Shown in pieces: positions 31,584 through 40,951 of a stretch of 62,581 nucleotides of DNA. The number at the start of each line of letters is the position of its first letter. The first letter of the stretch is position 1. Origin of the DNA: Planctomycetota bacterium (GTDB lineage: Bacteria; Planctomycetota; UBA1135; UBA2386); NCBI GenBank assembly GCA_020851075.1, contig JADZDL010000018.1, forward strand, positions 1-62,581, given 5' to 3'. The translations under genes and the position numbers were made by a program. The notes below the pieces were generated by a model. The model was not told the origin of the DNA and made no database searches. It worked only from the letters and a program-made list of their open reading frames with translations.

Positions 31584-34217
31584 CTACTTGCCATTCCAGC
31601 GCTTGGCCCGACGCTCCGCAGCGGCCCGCAGGTCAGCGGACAAGTTGTCCGGGGCCACGGCCAGCAGGGCCCTGGCCCCGGCGACGTCGCCATTGCGTTC
31701 GAGCAATCGCATTTCCACGAACCAACACGACGGGTCGTACCAGCCTTCGCGCTGGGCCGTAGCCAGGTTGTTGCGAATGGCGCCGAGTTCGTCGCGGTTG
31801 CAGTAGGTGACCTGGATCAGCGAATGCGTGATGCGCAGCGGGTGGTCTTCTGGGAACCGACTCGTGATGCCGAGGAAGGACTGGTAGAGCAAGCGGCAGG
31901 CGGCGAGTTCGCCTTCGCCGTGCGGTTCGTCCCGCGCGTCGAGGCGGATCAAGGTCGCCCACACCTGGCCGGCGAGTTTGCGGCACAGGTCGAGCATCGA
32001 GGTCAGATCGTCAGCGCCACCCAGGCGAAGCACGAGGTCGGTGGCGGTCGTCAGGTGATGCAGGGCCCCGACGAAGTCGTTGCCGTGCAGCGCGAGGCGC
32101 GCCCAGAGCACGGCGACCATCATGCGCTGTTCGGTGGCGTGCAGATTGTCGGGGGCGCGGGCCGCCAGGGTTTGCACGAGTGGATCCGCCTGTCGCAACA
32201 GAACCCTCGCTTTCTCAAATTGTGCGCCTTCAAAGGCGGCTGCGGCGCAGGCGTGGGTCGTCGCGAGCAGATACTCGGTATAGAAGAGGTTGTCCGGATC
32301 CATGCGATGCACGACCTGGATGCTCTCGAGCATCTTGTCCATCATCGCCATGGCCGCGGGGTGGTTGCCGCGTCGTTCGGCGAGCGACCCGGAGAGGCCG
32401 GCAAGTTCGCGCAGCAGGCCAAACGTGTATGGGCTGTCGCTGTAGTCGGCGGTCAGGTTCTCGATGAGCTTGCGGGCCTCTTGCAGCTGGTCTTCTGCGG
32501 CATCGAGCTTGTTCTCGAATATATCGAGAGCAGCCAAACGCATGAAGTTGTGCGCGAGATCATCCTGTGGTTGCCGAGCCTTGAGCGCCTCAGCGTGCAA
32601 GGCAAGGTAGAGCGGGTGCGCAGCTGCGTAGGACGAACGAGCACGATCCAACGACTGGTTGTGGGCGAGGGCGATCTCCTTGTGCAGGTCGCCAACGAGC
32701 ACGTGCGCCAACGCCAGGTTGCGCTTGGCCTCCGGGCTGGGATCGCGCTTCTCAATGAGACTGCGAACCTCTAGCAGCAGATTGCGCAATTCGACCGCGC
32801 GCTGCGATTGGCCGCGGCTGCGCGCGACCTGGCCATCGATCTGGAGAACTTCGGCCTGCGTACGCCGCACGCCGAGATCCTCCGGAAAGCGGATCACCAT
32901 GTCGTCGACCGCGGCGCGCAGTTCGGCCGAAAGCGTGTTGGCGGTCGGACTGCCGTTGATGCGCGCACTCAGCTGGCTCACGGTCGAGGTCAAGACCGTC
33001 ACCAGCGAGTTCTGGGTAGCTGCCGCCTCCGAAAAACTCGCCAGAGTCCCATACGTGCTGATGCCGAGCACCAGCAGCACCGCGGCGACGGCTGCGGAGA
33101 GTTTGCGCTGGCGACGCACGAAACGTGTAAGCAGGTACCACGGCGTCGGGCGCTGAGCCTCCACGGGGCGATCCTGCAGCCATCGTACGAGGTCGTCAGC
33201 GAAGTCGTCGGCGGCGCCATAGCGGTCATCCGGGCGTCGGGCGATTGCGCGAGCGAGCACGACTTCGAGGTCGCCGCGCATGCGCGGGTCAAAATTTCCG
33301 GCGGGCACAGGTTCGGCGTCGCGAATCCTCGCGATGGCGCTGAGCACGCCGAGTCCGCGCACTTCGATTGGTTGGCGGCCGGTAAGCAGTTGATAGCCGA
33401 GCACACCAAGGCTGTAGACATCGCAGCGAACGTCGACTTCGCCATCGATCTGTTCTGGTGCGATGTGGCCCAAGGTGCCGACGACGTGCTGGGCCAGGGT
33501 GGCTTCCGAACTGTTGCTGACCGCTGCCGTGGCGACGCCGAAGTCGAGCACGCGAGGCAAGAGCGTGTCGCCCTCGACTTCCAGTCGCACGTTGTCCGGC
33601 TTGATATCGCGGTGGATCACGCCGCGTCGATGGGCGTGACCGATCGCGCGGCAGATCTGCACAAGCAGCCGCACACGCGCGTGTTGGTCGAGTTGCCACT
33701 GCTCGGCGCCCGCGAGAAGCGGTGGCCCGTCCACGAACTCCATCGCCAGATACGGTTCGCGTCCGGTAGGCGTGGTGACGTGACCGGCATCGAGGATCTG
33801 CACGATGCCGTGGTGATTCAGCCGGGCCAGCAGCACGACTTCGCGTCGAAACCGGTTGAGCACGGCATCGCTGGCCTCACCGGGGCGTAGGCGCTTCAAC
33901 GCCACGATGCGCCGCGTGTCCGTTTGCGTGGCGCGATAGACGACGCCCATGCTGCCTTGCCCGACCATCTCGTGCAGCACGTAGCGGCCAAACGTCTCTT
34001 CGTGCGACAGCTCGGTGGCCTTGGTTGCGTTCGTTGCAGTCACCGGCGACCGCAGCACGGCTTGCACCTGACGTTGCAGTTCCTGGTCGGAGCCGCACGC
34101 GGTCAAGATGGCCGCCGCGTGCAGATGTGGTGGCAGAGCGCTGACTCGCGCCGCGATCGCGAAGGCGCGACTCAGGCTCTGAGTCGGTTCGCCAGCGGGA
34201 GGGTCGGGCGGAAGCAT
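31584..34217 (-). CDS. Membrane Ser/Thr protein kinase with long C-terminal helical/TPR-like region
   Basis: 877 residues. The kinase domain (about 77-350) has GQGSMGVVY, ALKRLRP (K108), HRDIKPDNV (catalytic D204), LDFGVAT (D225) and a GTLGHIAPEQI segment, so it should be active. One membrane helix follows (about 370-392, LSAAVAAVLLVLGISTYGTL). The C-terminal 480 residues are helical, with repeated L-A-x-x-x-x-x-x-x-G units of TPR type, as in planctomycete Hanks-type kinases. A 75-residue N-terminal segment precedes the kinase. The substrate is unknown. It is minus-strand, 92 bp after the GlmS-like gene. Confidence 0.93.
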   Translation of the reverse strand: MLPPDPPAGEPTQSLSRAFAIAARVSALPPHLHAAAILTACGSDQELQRQVQAVLRSPVTATNATKATELSHEETFGRYVLHEMVGQGSMGVVYRATQTDTRRIVALKRLRPGEASDAVLNRFRREVVLLARLNHHGIVQILDAGHVTTPTGREPYLAMEFVDGPPLLAGAEQWQLDQHARVRLLVQICRAIGHAHRRGVIHRDIKPDNVRLEVEGDTLLPRVLDFGVATAAVSNSSEATLAQHVVGTLGHIAPEQIDGEVDVRCDVYSLGVLGYQLLTGRQPIEVRGLGVLSAIARIRDAEPVPAGNFDPRMRGDLEVVLARAIARRPDDRYGAADDFADDLVRWLQDRPVEAQRPTPWYLLTRFVRRQRKLSAAVAAVLLVLGISTYGTLASFSEAAATQNSLVTVLTSTVSQLSARINGSPTANTLSAELRAAVDDMVIRFPEDLGVRRTQAEVLQIDGQVARSRGQSQRAVELRNLLLEVRSLIEKRDPSPEAKRNLALAHVLVGDLHKEIALAHNQSLDRARSSYAAAHPLYLALHAEALKARQPQDDLAHNFMRLAALDIFENKLDAAEDQLQEARKLIENLTADYSDSPYTFGLLRELAGLSGSLAERRGNHPAAMAMMDKMLESIQVVHRMDPDNLFYTEYLLATTHACAAAAFEGAQFEKARVLLRQADPLVQTLAARAPDNLHATEQRMMVAVLWARLALHGNDFVGALHHLTTATDLVLRLGGADDLTSMLDLCRKLAGQVWATLIRLDARDEPHGEGELAACRLLYQSFLGITSRFPEDHPLRITHSLIQVTYCNRDELGAIRNNLATAQREGWYDPSCWFVEMRLLERNGDVAGARALLAVAPDNLSADLRAAAERRAKRWNGK

Positions 34218-34309
34218 GGGTTGGCCATGATCCGGATCCGTGCCGGCGAACGCAACCCCGGCAACGGGTGTTGGTCCGCGAGCCTTGGTATCGGCCCGAG
34301 GGCCTCGGC

Positions 34310-37300
34310 TCAGCGGCTCAAGCTGCCGTGGCGCCAGCGATCGGCGAGCGAATAGATCGGTTCGCAGAGCAGGTCGACCACCGAGATCGTCTCAAGCACG
34401 TTCTCGTCGAATGAAGGTTCGGTCTCGGTGACCGCGTCGGCGAGGGCCGCATACCGATTGCGATAGCCGCCGAGCACCGAGCGCAGCCCCGCCTTGTCCA
34501 TGTGCTCCTGAAAGCGCACGTGCAACAGGGTCATACCCACCGTGCGGTTCTGGTGCACTTCGGGCACGAGCACGACCGTACGATCGTCGCTGCGCCCCTT
34601 GGCGACCATGCACTGCTTCTCCATCGCGACGAGGTGCTTGGTGCCCTTCAGCACCGGGTTCTGTGAAGTGCGCGAACGCAGCGTCTTGGCGATGCCGCGC
34701 TGGTCGATGACGTGGATCTGGGCCGTGCCCGTCTCGAGGTCTCCATCGATGCGATATCGCGTGCTGCCGAGCACTTCGACGACCGCGGCGTCGAGGCCGG
34801 AGAGGGCGCGCAGGTCGCGGTAGCCGAAGTGGTCGCGGCTCGCGCCGGCTTCGAGCAGGGCGCGCACGAGCGGTGCTGTGAGCAGCGCTTCGTCAGCGCG
34901 CGAGATGCCAACCGTGACGGTCTTCGCCTGATGTTTGATGGCGTCGACTGGCCGCGTCAACTGATCAATGCCGTGCGTGAGCTCTTCGGTAAGGGCGTCG
35001 ATGAGAACGCCCGGAGTGCCGTTTTCACCAAATTCGATCGCGAACACATCGAGCGGCACGTAGCCCAGCGCGTAGTTGCACAGCGAGGTCAAGCGTGCTG
35101 CCGTGCGCGCTTCGAGCGTGCCATCGTAGCGGCCAAGCAGCAGATCTTTGCGGAACTCAAGCCAGTGTGGCTGCAATTGTGGACGCAGCATCTGCAGCGT
35201 GTCCTTGCCCTTCGCTCCGGTTGCGAAGATGGACTCGATCGCACCGCGCATGCGACGCAGCGGCAGGGCGAGCTCATCGATGGCCAAGGCCGAGCGATAG
35301 CCAAACAGGTGTCCAGCCATCGTCGACAGGATGTAGGCGAGGGCCGGGTGCACCGTTGGCACGTAGATCGTCGCCGCGGCCGATGAGAAGCGCGTTTCCC
35401 CGGTGGTGGCGACCACGATCGGGCACGCCTTGTGGGCCTTGTAGATCGCGACTTCCTTGGCGACGTCGTCGGCGGTCGAACCGGTGAGGCCGGCTGCGCA
35501 AACGAGGATCATTGGTTCCGACGACAGGTCGATGTGCTTCTTGTCTTCGGTTGCGTCGCAGGCGATCGACTTGTAGCAGAGCTCGCTGAGTTTGATGCGC
35601 ACTTCGGCAGCGGCGACGCGGTTCTTGCCGTTGCCGACCAGCGCCCAATAACGGCGTTGCGGGGCCAATTGGCGGGCGATCTCGGCAATTGCGTCATCCT
35701 GCTTCAGCACCGTTCGCATCGCCGTGGGCAGCTCCAGCATGGCCTGCAGCAGCTGATGCTCGGCGGCGTCGTTGGCGCAGCCAGCGGCGCGCGCCAGGGC
35801 GAGCGCGAGCAATTGACCTGCAGCGCATTGCGCGTAGAAGGCCTTCGTGCTGGCCACACTCATCTCGACGTCGCGGCCATCGCTCGTGAACAACACGCCG
35901 TCAGCTTTGTCGCAGAGGTCGCTGCCGCGGCGATTGACGATCGCAAGCACGGTGGTGCCGCGTTGGCGCACGAGGTCGACCGTACGATTGGTGTCCGTCG
36001 TGGTGCCCGATTGCGAGATTGCGACGATCAGCGTATCGCGCATGTCGTCGGTCAACGCGAACCCCGACAGTTCGGTTGCCGGCATTGCATGCACGGCGAT
36101 GCCGGTTGGCAGCAGGGCATCGGCAATCGCGGCGGCGACCGCCTGGCCGGCGACTGCGGCAGTTCCCTGACCGATCACGAGCACGCGGCGAACGCGCTTC
36201 TCCTGCAGGGCCTGCACGGTCACGGCCGGCAGCGAAGCAGGTGGCAGGACCACCTGCAGGCGATTGCCGTGGCGCACGATGCGGCCGCGCAGCGTCTTCT
36301 GCAGCGAGTTGGGCGCCTCGCCGATCTCCTTCAGCAGGAAGTGGCGGAACGTGCCGCGATCGATGTCGCGGGTGGTCACCGCCGCGCGCGACAGGTTCTT
36401 CTCCGTGAGCGGCAACGGGGTGCCGTCGTACGCACAGCGCGTGATGCCGGCGAGTTCGCCCGCGTTGGCGCGATCGAGGATCACGATCTGGCCGCGCGAG
36501 GCGCCTGGATTCTGCGGATTGCCCGGCGTCTCGCCGTCCATGCGCAGATAGCTCGTGCACTCTTCGATGACCCCGTACGGTTCGCTGGCGACGACAAACG
36601 TGTCCTCCGCGACACCGACGTACAGCGCCTGTCCGGAGCCGCGCAGTGCGAACGCCATACGATGGGGTTCGCGCGTCGTGGCGGCGCCGATGGCGACCGA
36701 GCCCTCAAACGAGGCGACCGTGCGGCGGAACGACTCCGCGAAGTCGCGGCCTTCGCGCAGTTCGCGCGAGATCAGGGTCGGGATGACCTTGGCGTCGGTC
36801 GTGATCGGATCGTGGATCGCGAGGTGATGTTGCGCGATCAGATCGTGGTGGTTGTCGACGTCGCCGTTGAGCGCGCCGATCACGTACGGACTCGGCGCGT
36901 TCGTCGTCTCTTCGTGATTGAGCGGGTGCGCGTTTGGCTCGCTGATGATGCCGACGCTGGCCCAGCGCGTGTGGCCGAGCACGAGCGCTTCGGCGCCGGG
37001 AGCCCGCAGGGCGGCCTGCAGCAGGCGATCCTGTTGCATGCTTGCCCGCAGCGCACGCACGTTGTCGCCGAGTTCGCCGATTTCCGCGGAGTGTTTGTAG
37101 ACGAGGTTGAGGCAACCGTCGGCAAGGCGCACTGAGCCATTCTGGAAGAGCGGATCGTCGCTGCGTCCGGCGAGCAGCCTGGCAAAGGCCGGCGTGTCGA
37201 GGTTGAGTCCCGACACGATCACCGAGACACCCGCCGAGTCGCGGCCGCGCACTTCGAGTCGATCGAGTGCGGACAGCGCCGTCTGCAGGCCAGAGAAGGC

Positions 37301-37747
37301 CGCCGCGGCCGCGAGATCCGGCAGGTCGCCGTTGGCGAGCGCCTGCACGGCTTCGGCGTGTGGCAGGCGATCGCGTAGCACGGACCACAACGCGTCCTTG
37401 AGGCGCAGCAGTGCCGCATTGCGCAGTTCGACCGCGGGATCCACCGTGTCGGTGACCCCGGTCTGATCGAGCGATTGTTCGAACGCGAGCGTGGCGGACT
37501 GCATCGCGGCGAGCTGGGTGGCCAGGTCGCGCGTGGCCAGCTTGTCGCGCAACAGGGCCCAGAGGCCCGCTGGCCCCTTCAGTTCGCGATCGAGCTTGCT
37601 GAGCGCATCGGCGGCAGCGCTGAGGTTCTGGACCTCACGCGGTAGGGCCAGGGCGCGCTCGGCCTGAGCCGCGAGGTCGGTCAACAACTGGGCGGATGGC
37701 GCTGCGCGTCGGCAGGCGCGACGCAGCACGGCGATGATGCCACACAT
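34310..37747 (-). CDS. Giant GlmS-like SIS/GATase protein with insertion and C-terminal extension
   Basis: 1145 residues against about 610 for GlmS, which makes glucosamine-6-phosphate from fructose-6-phosphate and glutamine. The N-terminus is MCGIIAV, so Cys2 could act as the glutaminase nucleophile. The next GlmS block, L-x-R-L-E-x-R-G-x-D-S-A-G, comes only at residue 161, about 135 residues later than usual; a helical insert fills the gap. GHTRWASVGIISEPNAHPLN and a NGDVDNHHDL segment complete the GATase domain. RHFLLKEIGEAPNSLQKTLR and the SIS motif AISQSGTTTDTNRTVDLVRQ follow, with SVASTKAFYAQ. A further 260 residues after the second SIS domain are new. Activity is not proven. Confidence 0.85.
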   Translation of the reverse strand: MCGIIAVLRRACRRAAPSAQLLTDLAAQAERALALPREVQNLSAAADALSKLDRELKGPAGLWALLRDKLATRDLATQLAAMQSATLAFEQSLDQTGVTDTVDPAVELRNAALLRLKDALWSVLRDRLPHAEAVQALANGDLPDLAAAAAFSGLQTALSALDRLEVRGRDSAGVSVIVSGLNLDTPAFARLLAGRSDDPLFQNGSVRLADGCLNLVYKHSAEIGELGDNVRALRASMQQDRLLQAALRAPGAEALVLGHTRWASVGIISEPNAHPLNHEETTNAPSPYVIGALNGDVDNHHDLIAQHHLAIHDPITTDAKVIPTLISRELREGRDFAESFRRTVASFEGSVAIGAATTREPHRMAFALRGSGQALYVGVAEDTFVVASEPYGVIEECTSYLRMDGETPGNPQNPGASRGQIVILDRANAGELAGITRCAYDGTPLPLTEKNLSRAAVTTRDIDRGTFRHFLLKEIGEAPNSLQKTLRGRIVRHGNRLQVVLPPASLPAVTVQALQEKRVRRVLVIGQGTAAVAGQAVAAAIADALLPTGIAVHAMPATELSGFALTDDMRDTLIVAISQSGTTTDTNRTVDLVRQRGTTVLAIVNRRGSDLCDKADGVLFTSDGRDVEMSVASTKAFYAQCAAGQLLALALARAAGCANDAAEHQLLQAMLELPTAMRTVLKQDDAIAEIARQLAPQRRYWALVGNGKNRVAAAEVRIKLSELCYKSIACDATEDKKHIDLSSEPMILVCAAGLTGSTADDVAKEVAIYKAHKACPIVVATTGETRFSSAAATIYVPTVHPALAYILSTMAGHLFGYRSALAIDELALPLRRMRGAIESIFATGAKGKDTLQMLRPQLQPHWLEFRKDLLLGRYDGTLEARTAARLTSLCNYALGYVPLDVFAIEFGENGTPGVLIDALTEELTHGIDQLTRPVDAIKHQAKTVTVGISRADEALLTAPLVRALLEAGASRDHFGYRDLRALSGLDAAVVEVLGSTRYRIDGDLETGTAQIHVIDQRGIAKTLRSRTSQNPVLKGTKHLVAMEKQCMVAKGRSDDRTVVLVPEVHQNRTVGMTLLHVRFQEHMDKAGLRSVLGGYRNRYAALADAVTETEPSFDENVLETISVVDLLCEPIYSLADRWRHGSLSR

Positions 37748-37765
37748 GGAATCGGGGTCTCCTGA

Positions 37766-38956
37766 TCAGCGGGGGCCGAACTGCTCGAGCCCTGTGCGAA
37801 GTGCTTCGGTGAGACGGGGTTGATCGGCTTCCGCAATGGCTTTGGCCAAGTGCAAGAACCAGTTTGCAACGGTCTCGGGCATTGCGTTTGGCGCCACCTT
37901 GATGTGAACGTCTGGCGGCCCCCAACGCAGGCGAAGGTTGTCGCAGATAACGACACCTAGGTCACGGCTCAACGGCAACGTTGCTCGTTCTTTCGACAGT
38001 CCTTCCCAGACCGGGCCCGGCAGCTGCACCTTGGTTCGGCCATCGAGGCCGAACTGCACCTCGCCAGTCACATTCCAGCGTACGAACAGATCGCCGGTGC
38101 GGCAGGAGAGAATCTCGAAACCGCCGGTGAACGCCTGTTCCGAAGTCTCGACGAGGGCGGGGACCTGGAGGGTCTGGCCACTCTTCTTCGCGGCCGCGGC
38201 GACGATCGCGGCGATGGCCGCGGCCTTGTCGGGCGCCGCTTCCCCATCGTGGATCGGGTAGTCCGCGGCGAGCCAGTCCTTCAGGGCGAGACTCGCTTCG
38301 CGCGCGCGCGATTGCCCCCAGGGCGAATCGAGGAACGTGCGTTCGTCCGCGAGTGCATCGAGCAGCGGTTGCAGCGGCGGCAGCTGGCCACTGCGCAGCA
38401 ACAATGCTGTGAGCTTGCTCGTCGCGCGCGGATCCTCTTCGACCTCGCCGAGCACGTTGCCATTGCCGAGGCGTGCGCTGCCCAGCCGCGCAAACACGCG
38501 CACGAGCCAGGCAGGATCCGTGTGACGTTCGGCAAACAGCTCGCGCAGAGGTTGCTGTTGTCCGATGGGCAGTAGGGGGGCACGGTTGGCAAGGCCGCGC
38601 AGCGCCTGGGCGCGCCAGTAGAAGTCGAGATCGGTCGCCCACTCCTGCAGCAGTGTGAGCAGCGGCGCATCCAGTGAGGTCTGCTCCGCGATGGTCTCGA
38701 CGATGCCGGCCGGCAGTTCGTTCTTGCCGCGTTTCGCCACAAAAGCTCGAAGCGCCGGCACCGGTGCGCCGCCACCCAACGCGATCCTCTTCGCTGCCGC
38801 GAGGCGAATTGCGTAACGCGGTGACGAGCTGGCTCGATCCACTTCCTTGGCCCAGTCGTAGTTCGACGGATCCTGGGCTGGATCCTGCGACGAGGGAATC
38901 AGGGCGAGAAGCGGCGAGCAGACTGCCAGCCAGAACAGGATATGGATCGGCTTCAC
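37766..38956 (-). CDS. Exported HEAT-like protein, unknown function
   Basis: 396 residues. Signal peptide MKPIHILFWLAVCSPLLALI. The first 230 mature residues are helical with HEAT-like spacing (DFYWRAQALRGLANRAPLLP; DPAWLVRVFARLGSARLGNG). The C-terminal part is beta-rich: FEILSCRTGDLFVRWNVTG, then a VQFGLDGRTKVQL strand. No catalytic motif is seen. It lies 18 bp before the GlmS-like gene and 4 bp after the DUF3299-like gene, so the three appear cotranscribed. Confidence 0.65.
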   Translation of the reverse strand: MKPIHILFWLAVCSPLLALIPSSQDPAQDPSNYDWAKEVDRASSSPRYAIRLAAAKRIALGGGAPVPALRAFVAKRGKNELPAGIVETIAEQTSLDAPLLTLLQEWATDLDFYWRAQALRGLANRAPLLPIGQQQPLRELFAERHTDPAWLVRVFARLGSARLGNGNVLGEVEEDPRATSKLTALLLRSGQLPPLQPLLDALADERTFLDSPWGQSRAREASLALKDWLAADYPIHDGEAAPDKAAAIAAIVAAAAKKSGQTLQVPALVETSEQAFTGGFEILSCRTGDLFVRWNVTGEVQFGLDGRTKVQLPGPVWEGLSKERATLPLSRDLGVVICDNLRLRWGPPDVHIKVAPNAMPETVANWFLHLAKAIAEADQPRLTEALRTGLEQFGPR

Positions 38957-38960
38957 TCGG

Positions 38961-39389
38961 TCACTTCACGTCGTCAGCGTCAATCTGATAGAGCATCACG
39001 ACGACGCCGTCTTCTTTCTCTTCGCCCACATACAGTTTGCCCGTCACGTTCACGATGCCGGGCTTGATGTCCATCGTTACATCGTCCGGCAGCGTGCAGA
39101 ACGCGAGTTCGTTCAGCTTCGGCATGCCGCTGCATCCGCAACCGTCGCTGACGAGCAAGAAGGTGTTCACCGGGTTGCTGCCCGGCACTTCGCGCCGCAT
39201 GAAACCAGAGATCACGACGACCTTCTCGTCGAGATTGGTGACCTCTTTGGGCAAGGTCATGCCTTCGGTGTAGTCGAAGCTCGCCAGCACACTGAAGCTG
39301 GTCTTCTCGGGATCGGTGCCGGGCAGGGCCAGCAGGCCGATCAGCAGGGTCGAAGGGAGGGCGCGCACGGCCGCGAGCATACCATCCAA
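38961..39389 (-). CDS. Exported DUF3299-like protein
   Basis: 142 residues with an N-terminal hydrophobic segment (LPSTLLIGLLALPG). The core reads LDEKVVVISGFMRREVPGSN, then FLLVSDGCGCSGMPKLNELA, matching the DUF3299 pattern of G-K-x-V-x-I-x-G-F-M-x-P followed by a F-L-L-V-x-x-x-x-x-C motif with paired cysteines (CGC). These proteins are periplasmic and unstudied; the cysteines suggest metal or thiol chemistry. It is first of a likely three-gene unit. Confidence 0.7.
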   Translation of the reverse strand: MDGMLAAVRALPSTLLIGLLALPGTDPEKTSFSVLASFDYTEGMTLPKEVTNLDEKVVVISGFMRREVPGSNPVNTFLLVSDGCGCSGMPKLNELAFCTLPDDVTMDIKPGIVNVTGKLYVGEEKEDGVVVMLYQIDADDVK

Positions 39390-39553
39390 GGCGGCTGGAG
39401 TCAGGTTGCGGATGGCCTGGAGGCCCCTGGGGGACGACGTGACGATTGCCGGGATGGCAAACGGAAGTGCGGGGTGCGCCGGGCGACCGTACCAACGGTC
39501 CGTAACCAGGCTGGGGTGACGTTATGGCCGCCTGGCACTACCGTGGCCCCAAA

Positions 39554-40951
39554 ATGCACACGCCCCTGAGTTTGCTTCGCCCTGTCGCGCTGGCACTGGG
39601 TCTCATCCCACTGGGTCTCGCTGCACTGCCCGCCCAAGACGCAGCCGCTGCCCACCCTGCGGAACCGCTGCACGCGGTGATCGACGCGGTCTTCGCCTCC
39701 CCATGGGACGCCGCCCCCCTGGCGGCGGCGAGAGCGTTCCTGGTCGAGAACGACACGCACTGCGCCGATCTCGAACGCACGCTGCGCGCCGGCATGACGC
39801 ACTATCCTGAGCCACCACAGCCACGGGGTGTGCTCACGAAGAACCTGCCGCTGCCATGCGATCACGTCGACCACGAGACCAAATACTGGATCTACGTGCC
39901 GAAGTCGTACGACCCCGCGAAGGCCACCCCGGTGCTGCTCGTCGTGCACGGCGGCAGTGCGACGCGCGATCTGGCGTTTGGCGCGCGCGCGGCACGCGCC
40001 GGCATCGAACCATTCTGGGTCGAAGAGGCCGAGCAGCGCGGTTGGCTGCACGTGGCGCCGTTGACCGATCGCGGTTGGATGTGGATCGGCAACTCGATCC
40101 TGTTCAGCGCTCTGTCGCGGGTGCAGCGTGAATACCACGTCGATCCCGATCGCGTCTATCTCACGGGGCACTCGATGGGCGGTCACATGACGTGGCGCAG
40201 CGCGTTCCAGTTTCCCGATCGTTTCGCGGCAGTGAGCCCGATGTCCGGTGGCTACGACTACGTCAAATCAAAGGATGTCACCAATCTGCTCAACGTGCCC
40301 GGTTACACGACGTTTGGCACCGAGGAGCCCTACCAGATCAACGAGTTCAACAAGATCATTGGTGGGTGGATGAAGGAGCATCGGTATCCGTGGACCTGCC
40401 AGGAAAAGCCGGGTGGGCACACGATCTTCGTCGAGGAAGTGCCAAAGATCGGGCAGTTCTTTGCGGACCACCCGCGCGATCTCTATCGCCCCTCGTTGTT
40501 TGTGCGCATGGGGCTGCAGCCGATGCAGTTCCTGACCGCCGACAAGAACGAAGGTTGGGGCAAGGAGCATCAGTGGAACGCGGAGCGCCCGATTGCGGCG
40601 AGCACCGTGCATTGGTTGCGCTGCTTCCCGCGCGAAGCGGAGGCCAGACCCGAGCAGCGCGCGATGATGATCTCGGCGCAGAACCTCGGCGCCAACCACT
40701 TCGAACTCGTGAGCGAGAACGCGCGCAAGGTGCGCATCTACCTTCACCCGAAGATGGTCGATTTCGGTAAGCCCGTGGTCGTGATGGCGAATGGCGAGAA
40801 GGTGTTTGATGCGAAGGTCACGCCGAGTGCTGCGACCATGCTCGAACTTGCGCGCGAGTTTGACGATCGGGGCCGCATCTTCTGGGCCGCGATCGACGTC
40901 GAGATCGCGACCGATCGGTCGCCGGGCGAACCGTTTGGCCCGAAGCAGTGA
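39554..40951 (+). CDS. Secreted alpha/beta-hydrolase esterase, PHB-depolymerase-like
   Basis: 465 residues from the ATG at 39554, before a signal peptide (MHTPLSLLRPVALALGL); an in-frame start at 39524 adds ten residues without signal character. Motifs: TKYWIYVPKSYDPAKATPVL then LVVHGGSATR, RVYLTGHSMGGHMTWRSAFQ with the nucleophile Ser in GHSMGG, and KPGGHTIF with the likely catalytic His. It resembles secreted polyester/feruloyl esterases, probably acting on extracellular esters. It faces away from the DUF3299-like gene. Confidence 0.8.
   Translation: MHTPLSLLRPVALALGLIPLGLAALPAQDAAAAHPAEPLHAVIDAVFASPWDAAPLAAARAFLVENDTHCADLERTLRAGMTHYPEPPQPRGVLTKNLPLPCDHVDHETKYWIYVPKSYDPAKATPVLLVVHGGSATRDLAFGARAARAGIEPFWVEEAEQRGWLHVAPLTDRGWMWIGNSILFSALSRVQREYHVDPDRVYLTGHSMGGHMTWRSAFQFPDRFAAVSPMSGGYDYVKSKDVTNLLNVPGYTTFGTEEPYQINEFNKIIGGWMKEHRYPWTCQEKPGGHTIFVEEVPKIGQFFADHPRDLYRPSLFVRMGLQPMQFLTADKNEGWGKEHQWNAERPIAASTVHWLRCFPREAEARPEQRAMMISAQNLGANHFELVSENARKVRIYLHPKMVDFGKPVVVMANGEKVFDAKVTPSAATMLELAREFDDRGRIFWAAIDVEIATDRSPGEPFGPKQ

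Noticed and set aside
35432..37135. 567-codon plus-strand frame opposite the GlmS-like gene
   Set aside because: Antisense shadow; His/Arg/Gly-rich composition typical of complementary frames in high-GC DNA.
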